A stretch of 64,000 bases of DNA from Nostoc punctiforme NIES-2108 (GCA_003326195.1 LXQE01000075.1:73917-137916); one strand, 5' to 3'. Positions 1 through 8,975 are shown, counted from the first letter of the stretch. Notes: a model not told the origin generated them from the letters alone. Program-made: numbers and translations.

Positions 1-136
1 TCTGGAGTAGTATATCGCGATCGCGAAAAAGACAGGCTCGCGTCTCATCAAAATTAGCTATTAGTTTTTTCAGTGTATGCACTGGGGACATTGAGAGTTT
101 TAAGTTAATAAGATTGTTACATTCACGTCTGTGAGT

Positions 137-241
137 GTGACTAATACCTAATTAGTCACTGTTGCTGATTGTTGGGAAGGTGTAGGGACACCCCTTTGGG
201 GTTTTCCTGCATGACGGGCATCTCTTGTAGATGCCCTTTTG
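137..241 (+). ncRNA. Possible structured RNA 3' end with terminator
   Basis: The first 338 bases hold no convincing gene. From about 137 the DNA is rich in hairpins: a perfect 9-bp stem (137-145 with 151-159), a short CCCC/GGGG hairpin near 190-200, then an 8-bp stem (216-223 with 229-236) followed by TTTT. This could be the end of a small RNA or the 3' end of an upstream transcript. I recognise no RNA family, so only the terminator is well supported. Confidence 0.25.
216..241 (+). terminator. Rho-independent terminator
   Basis: Stem GGGCATCT / AGATGCCC (216-223, 229-236), 5-base loop, followed by TTTTG. It ends whatever is transcribed from the left edge and precedes the gene at 339. Confidence 0.6.
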
Positions 242-338
242 TATATTTATTATTTTTATTCAGTTCAACACTATCTTAAAAAGATTGAATTTGACGCAAT
301 ATCTGAAAAATTTTATCCTTGACAAAGGAACATAAAAC

Positions 339-851
339 ATGATTGCTGAAATTAAACTAGGTCTTTGTAACCCTCCAGAACCTATTTATTTATATGTGAA
401 AAAAGGAGAATTAAGCGGGGAATCATACTTGTGGTATAACTACAATAATGATAAAACTATTCCTGTACAACAAACAGGGTTGACTGGGTATATATCCGAA
501 CTTAAATTAACGACGAAAGAATTTAAAGAAAAAGACAATAATAAGTTAGACATCGTTGTTAGAGCGGATGAAGTTTATATTATTAGGACTGGGAGAGAAA
601 CGAACTTTGCTAAAAGTTTTCTTTTAGCTGCATCACTAATCCAGGATTTTTCCAAGCCCTTGATTATCGCTGCAACTGCTGGAGAAGAAAATGTGGTTTT
701 TTGTAACCTCTACGACGCAGCAACTAAAACCAGGATTCACTCTGAATGGAATAGAGATGCTGATTGGCTAGCAATAATTGATAGTATTCAAACTAGGTTG
801 CAGACATCCAAAAAGTCCCATATCGTCTCTGGCGAACCAATACTGTTCTAG
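339..851 (+). CDS. Hypothetical protein, 170 residues
   Basis: I do not recognise this family. The ATG follows an AAAGGA-type ribosome-binding site, and the frame is open for 170 codons with codon use like its neighbours, so it is probably real. The protein is soluble with no signal peptide or membrane segment. It begins with alternating beta-type segments (YLYVKK, SYLWYNY), has a central basic/acidic stretch (about 60-75) and ends in an amphipathic C-terminal region. It stands alone, after a terminator and before a repeat-rich stretch, so context gives no function. Confidence 0.6.
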   Translation: MIAEIKLGLCNPPEPIYLYVKKGELSGESYLWYNYNNDKTIPVQQTGLTGYISELKLTTKEFKEKDNNKLDIVVRADEVYIIRTGRETNFAKSFLLAASLIQDFSKPLIIAATAGEENVVFCNLYDAATKTRIHSEWNRDADWLAIIDSIQTRLQTSKKSHIVSGEPILF

Positions 852-902
852 GAAAACTAGGGAGGCGGGGAAATTTTGTCAAGAAATTTATTTCCCAGAT
901 TT

Positions 903-1014
903 ATTAGCTACAACTTAACAAAATCGTATTACTCCCTAACGGAATGATTACACGTTTTTTGCTATGGATCTAAGCCTTTGCTACGCTTTTTTTGGATGAT
1001 TTGTTGTAGCTAAT
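903..1014. repeat. Candidate miniature inverted-repeat element
   Basis: A 12-bp sequence ATTAGCTACAAC at 903-914 is repeated in exact inverted form at 1003-1014, bounding about 112 bp without an ORF. The right end overlaps the stop codon of the small gene ending at 1010. No target-site duplication is obvious. It has the size and form of a non-autonomous element, but one copy in one window does not prove mobility. Confidence 0.4.
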
Positions 1015-1150
1015 CTACTGAATTAAGACGTTTACCATTAGACTTAATATGTAATGCTAAGGCGTGAATTGCTTCTGTATCGACACGATTTTGTAAGATA
1101 TAATCTCGCAATTGCTTGCGTGTCATTTCTCTAAAGTTAGGCTTATTCAT
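1010..1150 (-). CDS. DUF6887-like small protein (46 aa)
   Basis: This short minus-strand ORF starts at the ATG read from 1150 and begins MNKPNFREMTRKQLRDYILQ. That start closely resembles the small cyanobacterial DUF6887 family as I remember it (MNKPNF..MTRKELR.Y). It overlaps the upstream partner at 1143-1319 by 8 bases (ATGAATAA), so the pair is probably translationally coupled. The C-terminal half (AIHALALHIKSNGKRLNSVD) is followed by a TAG lying inside the right end of an inverted-repeat element, so the tail may have been altered by an insertion. Function is unknown. Confidence 0.65.
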   Translation of the reverse strand: MNKPNFREMTRKQLRDYILQNRVDTEAIHALALHIKSNGKRLNSVD

Positions 1151-1319
1151 AATCAACCTCTCTTTCTAGATTAATTACTAAAACTGTCTCTTCACCTGCT
1201 ATTACTACGATGTTATCTGTTCGCTCATCTAAGCTAACTAGGTAAACCGAGAGATACATTCGCGTTAGGCAAATCAAGACTCTGTATAACTGTTTCAATT
1301 GTTCTGAGGTTGACTCCAT
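1143..1319 (-). CDS. DUF6888-like small protein (58 aa)
   Basis: The ORF begins MESTSEQLKQLYRVLICLTR and continues with a YLVSLDERTDNIVVIAGEE segment. This matches my memory of the DUF6888 family, which sits directly upstream of DUF6887 genes in Nostocales. A TGA in the same frame lies immediately before the ATG, which fixes the start. The last 8 bases overlap the start of the DUF6887-like gene. The pair lies between an unrecognised gene and ycf51. No biochemical role is known to me. Short two-gene pairs suggest toxin-antitoxin modules, but nothing here shows that. Confidence 0.65.
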   Translation of the reverse strand: MESTSEQLKQLYRVLICLTRMYLSVYLVSLDERTDNIVVIAGEETVLVINLEREVDYE

Positions 1320-1397
1320 TCACCGCTAAACTTAGGCTAAACAGAAGTTGAAACTTTATTATGACTGATAACCTTATGCTGTAGTACCAATTCTTTT

Positions 1398-1530
1398 AGG
1401 ACTTACGCAATAACTCTCTGAAACTCTCATTCCTTTGTGTCCTTTGCGCCTTCTCTAATGAGACGCTGCGCGTAGCTTGCTTCTCCGTAGGAGTATGCGG
1501 TTCGTTTTTCCATTATTTTGCATAAGTCCT
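1398..1530. repeat. Candidate MITE with 13-bp inverted ends
   Basis: AGGACTTACGCAA at 1398-1410 and its inverted copy (one mismatch) at 1518-1530 bound a 133-bp non-coding unit. Inside is the typical Nostoc palindromic stretch with GAGACGCTGCGCGTAGC near 1460-1476. The size and ends fit a miniature inverted-repeat element. Confidence 0.5.
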
Positions 1531-1564
1531 GTCTTTGTGAAACTGCACAAAAATTAGGCTTGGT

Positions 1565-1595
1565 GATACAAGCGACTTGAGCAAGTTGTTGTATC
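1565..1595 (+). other. Hairpin upstream of ycf51
   Basis: An imperfect long stem (GATACAAGCGACTT pairing with AAGTTGTTGTATC) lies about 90 bases before the ycf51 start. It may be a leader structure or a remnant of the upstream gene's terminator. It has no T tract on the plus strand. Confidence 0.3.
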
Positions 1596-1681
1596 TATGC
1601 AACCTCACAGGTAATCGGTGTAAGCTCTCGGTAAAATGGGTGTGTCGGTAACGAAAAAAAGACGCCTCCATAACCAACCTT

Positions 1682-2203
1682 ATGCTCACAACAGCTAACT
1701 TTCTTCAGTACACCCAATGGTCAGGTATAGCTACTTTGGTATTTGCTGCCTTGACATTTTTGGCTTTTATTCTCAAATGGGGCATCCGCTTTCGGTTGGT
1801 GGGTACGACTGGCTTTATGCTGGTGGTGACTGCTGGTTTATTTGGACTCTCAATAGTCCCCTTGAGTCGGACTGTGATTCCTGGAGCAGCCCGGTACACT
1901 CTAGTTTATGACAATGGCTCAACACAAGCGGTGATTGCGACATCACCCCAAATTACACCCACACAATTAGAAGCAACTTTACGTCAAGCAGCTAGTAATT
2001 TGTTTTCTTATGGTCGCTCAGGTTCACGGGAAGACGGAAATTTGACAGTTCGCGCCCGTACCATTATCCACCCAGAAACAGGGATTTCTGTCCCAATTTA
2101 TTTGGGTGAGGTCAAGCGATCGCTCGCTTCTCATCAAAATTCCCCAGTAACAGTCAAAATTTACACAGACAATTTCGCCAAATTGCCAAAACCGACTGCT
2201 TAA
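1682..2203 (+). CDS. ycf51: Ycf51 family protein
   Basis: A 173-residue protein of the Ycf51 (DUF2518) family, found in cyanobacteria and some plastids; its function is not established. Two hydrophobic segments (about 15-32 and 40-62) are followed by an alpha/beta domain with RYTLVYDNGS and a conserved region VRARTIIHPETGISVPIYLGEVKRS. Length and motif order match the family. It is preceded by a repeat-rich region and followed by heptameric repeats, so it appears to be monocistronic. The ATG at 1682 leaves the first membrane segment intact. Confidence 0.85.
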   Translation: MLTTANFLQYTQWSGIATLVFAALTFLAFILKWGIRFRLVGTTGFMLVVTAGLFGLSIVPLSRTVIPGAARYTLVYDNGSTQAVIATSPQITPTQLEATLRQAASNLFSYGRSGSREDGNLTVRARTIIHPETGISVPIYLGEVKRSLASHQNSPVTVKIYTDNFAKLPKPTA

Positions 2204-2209
2204 GACGCA

Positions 2210-2340
2210 GGGGAGCAGGGAGCAGGGAGCAAGGGAAAAGAGTTTTCCCCTCTGTCCCCCCGCACTTCTGCCTATTTTCAATGCCCAATGCCCAATGCCC
2301 AATGCCCAATGCCCAAAGAACAAAGAACAAAGAACAAAAA
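2210..2340. repeat. Short tandem heptamer repeats (STRR)
   Basis: Three neighbouring heptamer arrays: GGGAGCA units at about 2211-2236, ATGCCCA units at 2281-2315 and AAAGAAC units at about 2315-2337. Such arrays are a hallmark of heterocystous cyanobacteria. The stretch 2341-2932 up to the next gene shows no ORF I can support; it is AT-rich and presumably holds the promoter of the dehydrogenase operon. Confidence 0.8.
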
Positions 2341-2932
2341 TAATTTACCTGTTATCAGGATGACAAAATTTATTTTGTATTTACTGATACATTAATGGTT
2401 ATATTTAGATTAAGATATTTACACTTTAGTGGTTATACTGTGGGAAAAGGTTAATCAGCGTGCGGGAAATGGGTACTGACAGTTGTGATTTGTCAGTTGT
2501 TGTCCTAATTTCCCCTGTTGCCATTTTTAAAATTATTTACAGCAAACCAAGGGGTTATAGGGGCATATCTTTGCATACCTTTACATCTAAATCTGTAGCT
2601 AAGGATTGTATGAAATAGCACGATCGCCTACACGTTATCAACTATCGATTGCTTTTCTTGATAATCTGACAATGGTAATGTTAATTAATTATACGGTTAT
2701 TCAAAACTTTGATAGTTCGGAATTTCAGGTTAATGGGTATTTATAGATTCAAGCAATGTCGTCAAACTACTCAATTGGTCGGCAACAGGACTTGTCTATT
2801 TAATTGCTTGGCTCAAATCTAGATGAGCCGGGTGGAAGGTTGAAGCCATCCAAAAACCAGATTGGCAACAAGTATCCTCGATCGCCAGTCTATTTGATTA
2901 AGAAATATCAAGGTTTTGACAAACGAGATTAT

Positions 2933-4123
2933 ATGCCCAATAATTTTTCTACTCAACCTTCTTTGTCTACTCAAACCTCTAGTTCATTCTTTACGCTCAC
3001 AGTTTCTCCCGCAAAAGTAATCCGTGGTTCTGGGGTGTTGCAAACAGCCGCAGCAGAGATTGCCTGTTTGGGAAGTCGCCCCTTAATTGTGGCAGGGAAG
3101 TCTACTCTCGCTATCAGCCAACAAAATTTACAACCAGTTTTAGAAGCGCAGCAATCACATAGTGTCCAAGCTTCTTATGGTGCAGATTGCTGCGAAGCTA
3201 GCCTGAAATCTTTACAGAAGAAGGCAAAAGAACATAAAGCTGATGTCATTATCGGTATTGGTGGTGGCAAAGCCCTAGATACAGCGAAATTAGTCGCACA
3301 GCAGTTACATCTACCAGTCGTGACAATTCCTACTTCCGGGGCTACTTGTGCAGCTTGGAGTGCCTTATCAAATGTTTATTCGGAAGATGGGGCTTTTCTC
3401 TACGATGTGGGGCTATCTCGTTGTCCCGATTTATTGATACTCGATTATGACTTGATTAAAACTGCACCACAACGTACCTTAGTAGCTGGAATTGGTGATG
3501 CGATCGCTAAATGGTACGAAGCCTCGGTTAGCAGTGGACACTTGCAAGACACTTTAATTATTGCTGCGGTGCAACAAGCACGAGTTTTGCGAGATATCTT
3601 GTTGCAAAAGTCAGCCGCCGCTCTCGAAGAACCAGGTAGTGAGGTTTGGCGAGAAGTGGTAGATGCCACTGTTTTACTCGCTGGGGTAGTTGGGGGACTT
3701 GGAGGAGCGCAGTGTCGCACAGTTGCCGCCCATGCCGTGCATAACGGTTTAACTCATATTTCAGGACATGGCAGTATTCATGGCGAAAAAGTTGCTTTTG
3801 GGATTTTAGTGCAACTGCGTTTAGAAGAAATGCTACAAGGCAATCAACTAGCAGCATCGGCACGGCAACAGCTGTTAAAGTTCTACACAGAAATTGGACT
3901 ACCCCAAAAATTAAGTGATTTGGGATTGGGCAATATTACATTAGGCGAATTGCAAACAGCCGCCGAAATGGCTCTAGTTCCTAATTCTGACATCCATCGA
4001 CTACCGTTTAAAGTCGCGCCAGAACAGTTAATGGCGGCAATGGTTTCTACCACTGCACCTATAGATAGTAGAGATACTACAAATCGAGTTTCGCCCAAGG
4101 GAATGAGTGACGAGGTTTTATGA
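2933..4123 (+). CDS. Iron-containing alcohol dehydrogenase family protein (GldA-like)
   Basis: A group III metal-dependent alcohol dehydrogenase/glycerol dehydrogenase-like protein. It has an N-terminal Rossmann part with IGIGGGKALDTAK and IPTSGAT, then a helical metal-binding domain. Likely metal ligands are the Asp in GIGDAIAKW and the His residues in AHAVHNGL and GSIHGEKVAFG. The frame is open from 2804, but the first 43 residues are unlike the family, so I prefer the ATG at 2933. Its stop overlaps the next start (ATGA), so it is translationally coupled to the aminotransferase. Its substrate cannot be told from sequence. Confidence 0.8.
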   Translation: MPNNFSTQPSLSTQTSSSFFTLTVSPAKVIRGSGVLQTAAAEIACLGSRPLIVAGKSTLAISQQNLQPVLEAQQSHSVQASYGADCCEASLKSLQKKAKEHKADVIIGIGGGKALDTAKLVAQQLHLPVVTIPTSGATCAAWSALSNVYSEDGAFLYDVGLSRCPDLLILDYDLIKTAPQRTLVAGIGDAIAKWYEASVSSGHLQDTLIIAAVQQARVLRDILLQKSAAALEEPGSEVWREVVDATVLLAGVVGGLGGAQCRTVAAHAVHNGLTHISGHGSIHGEKVAFGILVQLRLEEMLQGNQLAASARQQLLKFYTEIGLPQKLSDLGLGNITLGELQTAAEMALVPNSDIHRLPFKVAPEQLMAAMVSTTAPIDSRDTTNRVSPKGMSDEVL

Positions 4124-5352
4124 GTTTAAATTGGATTGTCCCAGCAGAACGCATACAAAAACTACCACCTTATGTATTTGCCCGTTTAGATGAACTGAAA
4201 GCTAAAGCACGAGAACAAGGGTTAGATTTAATTGACTTGGGTATGGGAAACCCCGATGGTGCAACGCCAGCACCAGTAGTAGAAGCGGCGATCACAGCTT
4301 TAAAAGATCCCGCCAATCACGGTTATCCACCCTTTGAGGGCACAGCTAGTTTCCGCCGTGCAATTACTAACTGGTATCATCGCCGTTATGGTGTGGTTCT
4401 CGATCCTGATAGCGAAGCCTTGCCATTGCTGGGTTCTAAAGAAGGATTAACTCATTTAGCACTCGCCTACGTTAACCCTGGTGATTTAGTTCTGGTTCCT
4501 TCCCCGGCTTATCCGGCACATTTCCGTGGTCCGGCGATCGCTGGCGGCAAAATCCACAGCTTGATTCTTAAACCCGAAAATGACTGGTTAATTGATTTAG
4601 CTGCCATTCCTGACGAAGTTGCAAGACAAGCCAAAATGCTCTATTTCAACTATCCCAGCAATCCCACCGCCGCCACCGCCCCGCGCGAATTTTTTGAAGA
4701 AATCGTCGCCTTCGCCCGCAAATATGAAATTTTGCTGGTGCATGATTTATGTTATGCCGAGTTAGCTTTTGATGGTTATCAACCCACTAGCTTGTTAGAA
4801 ATTCCTGGTGCGAAAGATATTGGTGTGGAATTTCACACCTTATCTAAAACTTACAATATGGCTGGTTGGCGCGTCGGCTTTGTCGTGGGGAACCGCCATG
4901 TAATCCAAGGTTTGCGGACGCTGAAAACTAACTTGGATTACGGCATTTTTGCAGCATTACAAACAGCAGCCGAGACAGCTTTGCAACTGCCAGATGTGTA
5001 TTTGCACGAGGTACAACAACGCTACCGTACCCGCCGCGATTTCCTCATTCAAGGGTTAGGAGAGTTGGGTTGGGATATTCCCAAAACCAAGGCGACGATG
5101 TATCTTTGGGTGAAGTGTCCCGTTGGCGTTGGTTCCACAGATTTTGCCCTGAACGTATTGCAGCAAACAGGAGTTGTGGTTACTCCAGGTAATGCCTTTG
5201 GGGTTGCAGGTGAGGGTTATGTCAGGATCAGTTTGATTGCAGACTGCGATCGCTTGGGTGAGGCTTTACGTCGCTTCAAGCAAGCTGGCATCCGCTATCA
5301 GCCTGAAGCTGTAGTCCCTGCTCCAGAAGCGATCGCCGATCTCGTTAGTTGA
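4120..5352 (+). CDS. PLP-dependent aminotransferase (class I/II, DapL/AspC-like)
   Basis: A fold-type I aminotransferase of 410 residues. Family signs are GMGNPDGATPAPV near the N terminus, NYPSNPTA for substrate and cofactor contacts, VHDLCYAEL with the cofactor-ring Asp, and SKTYNMAGWRVGF with the PLP-binding Lys. It resembles the LL-diaminopimelate/aspartate aminotransferase group common in cyanobacteria, but its amino donor and acceptor are not determined here. The start overlaps the upstream dehydrogenase by four bases, suggesting one two-step pathway. A hairpin with a weak T-rich tail follows at 5397. Confidence 0.85.
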   Translation: MSLNWIVPAERIQKLPPYVFARLDELKAKAREQGLDLIDLGMGNPDGATPAPVVEAAITALKDPANHGYPPFEGTASFRRAITNWYHRRYGVVLDPDSEALPLLGSKEGLTHLALAYVNPGDLVLVPSPAYPAHFRGPAIAGGKIHSLILKPENDWLIDLAAIPDEVARQAKMLYFNYPSNPTAATAPREFFEEIVAFARKYEILLVHDLCYAELAFDGYQPTSLLEIPGAKDIGVEFHTLSKTYNMAGWRVGFVVGNRHVIQGLRTLKTNLDYGIFAALQTAAETALQLPDVYLHEVQQRYRTRRDFLIQGLGELGWDIPKTKATMYLWVKCPVGVGSTDFALNVLQQTGVVVTPGNAFGVAGEGYVRISLIADCDRLGEALRRFKQAGIRYQPEAVVPAPEAIADLVS

Positions 5353-5396
5353 TTAGAGAAAACAAAACCAATATTACATGACTAAAATGTTTGCTG

Positions 5397-5420
5397 ACGA
5401 TCTTTGAGATCGTTTGTGTA
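5397..5420 (+). terminator. Possible terminator of the dehydrogenase-aminotransferase operon
   Basis: ACGATCT / AGATCGT stem with a 3-base loop, followed by TTGTGT. A second weaker stem (AGGGCAGT with ACTGCCTT, about 5486-5517) lies downstream. The rest of 5353-5700 is AT-rich with no gene seen. Confidence 0.45.
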
Positions 5421-5700
5421 AAAAATAGGTGAATCAGTTTTAAATTTCTCTTCTTTACCCGCAAACTAGGATATTGAATGAAGACGGAGGGCAGTTCAAG
5501 CTTACGCAAGACTGCCTTCTGCTTGCTGTATTTCTTAATAAATACCTAATCTTAAATCCAATATCTAATTTTTTTGCTATGGTGATCCCAAAGGAATTGT
5601 TAAGTGCTTACGAAATGTTAAATAAGTAATTAATTACTTATTCAGTATAATAAAATACGAAAAATTGTAAGTAATTTATTTGAAAAATACATCTTTATTG

Positions 5701-6108
5701 TTACTTAGTGGGTTGGGCAATACGCGTTTCAATATCTTCTAATGTTTGTAACAATAAACGATTTGCCTGCAATTTCCAACCCCATTTCTGAACTCTATAA
5801 GCTAATACAGTTCCAACTACAGACGCTAACAAGCCTATGGGTTGATTTAAAGAAATTCCTAGTAGCAAACCCAATCCAGCAATTCCCCAAAATGGTAAGG
5901 CTACTGCTTGTCTTTGTTCTTCCACAACTTGGGTAATTATATTAGATTTCATCTTAGCAAGTAATACCTCTTTCACTTGCTGCTGTTCTGTTAACGATAC
6001 TGTTAAACCTATTTTACGGCGCAGTTTTTCTATTTTGCGGGCATCAGTGCTGTATTCAGTTAGTTCATCTTCTGCCATTTTTAGGAGTCGTTCTAGCTGC
6101 GCCATCAT
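5701..6108 (-). CDS. Hypothetical membrane protein with coiled-coil start
   Basis: A 135-residue protein that I cannot place in a named family. The N-terminal 65 residues are charged and helical (EDELTEYSTDARKIEKLRRK), likely coiled coil. Two hydrophobic segments follow (about 70-83 and 90-105) around PFWGIAGLGLLLG and GLLASVVGTVLAYRV, then a basic/helical tail. It is divergent from ppsA, sharing the 193-bp spacer with it. The frame starts with two adjacent ATGs, so the start could be one codon later. Confidence 0.6.
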   Translation of the reverse strand: MMAQLERLLKMAEDELTEYSTDARKIEKLRRKIGLTVSLTEQQQVKEVLLAKMKSNIITQVVEEQRQAVALPFWGIAGLGLLLGISLNQPIGLLASVVGTVLAYRVQKWGWKLQANRLLLQTLEDIETRIAQPTK

Positions 6109-6301
6109 GTATTACATCCGGTATTTTAATCGAGTTATTAAACTGAATAATTGTTAATTTTTATTGCTTATAATTTTGTATTTCATCGCCAAATATCAAA
6201 CTCCGCGACAGAACCAAAAATCTCAAGTTGAATATGGGAAAAATAAATATAGTAGCAGTTATGCACTTACAAGTTGAGTATAAACTAAAAAGGTAATATT
6301 T

Positions 6302-8800
6302 ATGACTACAGTATCAAAAAGCACTTTGTCTCTAGCTGCCCAAGAGCGATCGCTCATTCTCTGGTTTGATGAAATTGGGATTGCTGATATCCCAGTAGTG
6401 GGTGGTAAAAATGCCTCACTGGGCGAAATGATTCAACAGCTAACACCCAAAGGCATTAACGTTCCCACAGGATTCGCCACTACTGCTTACGCTTATCGTC
6501 ATTTCATCAAATCAGCAGGTTTAGAAGCAAAGCTACGCAAACTCTTTGCTGACTTGGATGTTGAGGATGTCAAAAATTTACGAGAACGCGGCAAAAAAGC
6601 GCGATCGCTATTAATCCACACACCATTTCCTGTAGAATTGCGCGAGGCGATCGCCACAGCATACCATAGTCTCTGTGAACAGTACCATGCAGACACAGAT
6701 GTGGCAGTCCGTTCTAGTGCCACTGCTGAAGACCTTCCCGATGCTAGTTTTGCTGGACAGCAGGAAACTTACCTCAACGTTGTCGGTGTCGAAGGAGTTT
6801 TAGCAGCTTGTCATAAATGCTTTGCTTCTCTATTTACCGATCGCGCTATTTCTTATCGCCACGCCAAGGGATTTGACCACTTTAGCATTGCTCTGGCTGT
6901 GGGTGTGCAAAAAATGGTGCGTTCTGACTTAGCAACCTCTGGGGTAATGTTCTCCATTGATACAGAAACAGGCTTTAAGGATGCGGCACTAATTACAGCC
7001 GCCTACGGTTTAGGTGAAAACGTTGTCCAAGGGTCTGTCAATCCCGATGAATATTATGTTTTTAAACCAACATTAAAAACTGGTTTCCGTCCAATCATCG
7101 ATAAAAAATTGGGCAGCAAAGAACTGAAAATGATTTATGATGACGGCTCAAAATTTACGAAAAATGTTTTGGTTTCGCCCAGTGAAAGAGGTAAATTCGC
7201 TCTGAGTGATGAAGAGATTTTACAACTAGCAAGTTGGACGTGTTTAATTGAAGACCATTATTCCCAAGTCCACGGCATTTTCACTCCAATGGATATCGAG
7301 TGGGCAAAAGATGGGATTACTAACCAACTTTTTATTGTGCAAGCGCGCCCCGAAACCGTCCAGTCGCAGAAGACGGGAAATGTGTTGCGGAGTTATCGTT
7401 TGTTATTGGGGAATCGGGAATGGGGAATAGGGAATGGGGAAAATTCCCACTCCTCACTCCCTGATTCCCAATCCCCAATCCCTCTGGTTACAGGAAGTGC
7501 AATTGGAGAAGCAATTAGTCAGGGAAAAGCACGCCTAATTTTAGATGTTCAGAAACTAGAACAGTTCCAAGTCGGGGAAGTCTTGGTGACAGAGAGAACC
7601 GATCCCGATTGGGAACCAATTATGAAACGCGCTAGTGCAATTGTCACCAATTCTGGAGGACGCACGTGTCATGCAGCAATTATTGCGCGAGAATTGGGTG
7701 TACCTGCGATCGTGGGATGCGGCAATGCTACGGAAATCTTGAAACCTGGTCAAGAGGTAACAATTTCTTGCGCTGAAGGGGAAGAAGGAAAAGTTTATCC
7801 AGGCTTATTACCTTTTGAAGTTAAAGAAGTCCCTTTAGAAAACTTACCCCGCACCCGCACTAAAATTTTAATGAATGTGGGTAATCCCCAAGAAGCATTG
7901 AGTTTATCGGCAATTCCCAACGATGGCGTAGGTTTAGCGCGAACAGAATTTATCATTGCTAACCAAATTCAAATTCATCCAATGGCGTTGATTCACTATG
8001 ACTCGTTAAAAGATGAATTTGTCAAAGCTAAAATTGCTGATATTACTTCACTGTACGACGATAAACCCCAATATTTTGTAGATAAATTAGCTCAAGGCAT
8101 TGGTAGAATTGCCGCAGCATTTTATCCCAAACCTGTGATTGTCCGAACCTCAGATTTCAAAAGTAATGAATATGCAAATTTATTAGGTGGACGACAGTTT
8201 GAACCCCATGAAGAAAACCCAATGCTGGGTTGGCGAGGGGCGGCGCGTTACTACGATGAAGGCTACAGAGAAGCTTTTGCTTTAGAATGTCATGCCCTCA
8301 AACGGGTACGGGAAGAAATGGGTTTGACAAATGTGATCCCAATGATTCCTTTTTGTCGCACTCCTGACGAGGGACGTTTAGTTTTAGCAGAGATGGCAAA
8401 AAATGGTTTAAAGCAAGGTGTTAACGACTTGCAGGTTTATGTGATGTGCGAGTTGCCCAGTAATGTGATTCTGGCTGAGGAATTTGCTGAGGTATTTGAT
8501 GGTTTCTCCATTGGTTCTAATGATTTAACTCAATTGACACTAGGGATAGACAGGGATTCAGCGTTAGTAGCGCGATTATTTGATGAACGCAGTCCAGCTG
8601 TTAAGCGAATGGTAAAAATGGTCATAGAAACAGCGAAAAAATGCGATCGCAAAATCGGCATTTGTGGGCAAGCACCCAGCGATTATCCAGAATTTGCTCA
8701 GTTTTTGGTGGAACAAGGAATTGACTCGATTAGTCTCAATCCAGATTCGGTTTTAAAGACGATGTTGGAAGTGGCAAAAGTCGAGGGTACTAATTCGTAA
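6302..8800 (+). CDS. ppsA: Phosphoenolpyruvate synthase
   Basis: Pyruvate, water dikinase, which makes PEP from pyruvate and ATP during gluconeogenic carbon flow. Domains in order: ATP/pyruvate-binding part (about 20-360, with SLGEM and SFAGQQETYLNV), swivelling phosphohistidine domain with the catalytic His457 in GGRTCHAAIIARELG, and the PEP-binding barrel ending in GICGQAPSD with Cys788. The length of 832 is a little above usual because residues about 369-394 are encoded by short tandem repeats inserted in frame at 7408-7482, between the ATP domain and the His domain. The active-site motifs are intact, so the enzyme is probably functional. It appears to be monocistronic. Confidence 0.93.
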   Translation: MTTVSKSTLSLAAQERSLILWFDEIGIADIPVVGGKNASLGEMIQQLTPKGINVPTGFATTAYAYRHFIKSAGLEAKLRKLFADLDVEDVKNLRERGKKARSLLIHTPFPVELREAIATAYHSLCEQYHADTDVAVRSSATAEDLPDASFAGQQETYLNVVGVEGVLAACHKCFASLFTDRAISYRHAKGFDHFSIALAVGVQKMVRSDLATSGVMFSIDTETGFKDAALITAAYGLGENVVQGSVNPDEYYVFKPTLKTGFRPIIDKKLGSKELKMIYDDGSKFTKNVLVSPSERGKFALSDEEILQLASWTCLIEDHYSQVHGIFTPMDIEWAKDGITNQLFIVQARPETVQSQKTGNVLRSYRLLLGNREWGIGNGENSHSSLPDSQSPIPLVTGSAIGEAISQGKARLILDVQKLEQFQVGEVLVTERTDPDWEPIMKRASAIVTNSGGRTCHAAIIARELGVPAIVGCGNATEILKPGQEVTISCAEGEEGKVYPGLLPFEVKEVPLENLPRTRTKILMNVGNPQEALSLSAIPNDGVGLARTEFIIANQIQIHPMALIHYDSLKDEFVKAKIADITSLYDDKPQYFVDKLAQGIGRIAAAFYPKPVIVRTSDFKSNEYANLLGGRQFEPHEENPMLGWRGAARYYDEGYREAFALECHALKRVREEMGLTNVIPMIPFCRTPDEGRLVLAEMAKNGLKQGVNDLQVYVMCELPSNVILAEEFAEVFDGFSIGSNDLTQLTLGIDRDSALVARLFDERSPAVKRMVKMVIETAKKCDRKIGICGQAPSDYPEFAQFLVEQGIDSISLNPDSVLKTMLEVAKVEGTNS
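7408..7482. repeat. STRR array inside the ppsA coding sequence
   Basis: GGGAATCG/GGGAATGG-type heptamer-octamer units, followed by their inverted counterpart (CCCAATCCCCAATCCC). The array lies in frame inside ppsA and encodes a Gly/Asn/Ser/Pro-rich loop. Confidence 0.8.
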
Positions 8801-8975
8801 TTTGTAATTCGAGTAATTTATGCCAGCTAGAGACCTTGTGTTAGGGTTCCGGTCTGAAGAACTGCGGAAAAATTCAGAATTTGCGTAGCTTACCGCCGCA
8901 GTCATCGCATAACCAACAGTAGTTGAACTTCTGGATCGCTGCCTGTAATATAGCGATCGCTAGATTCTGGTGATT

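Noticed and set aside
1010..1319. Toxin-antitoxin pair
   Set aside because: Size and overlap fit, but neither protein resembles a known toxin or antitoxin, so I do not claim it.
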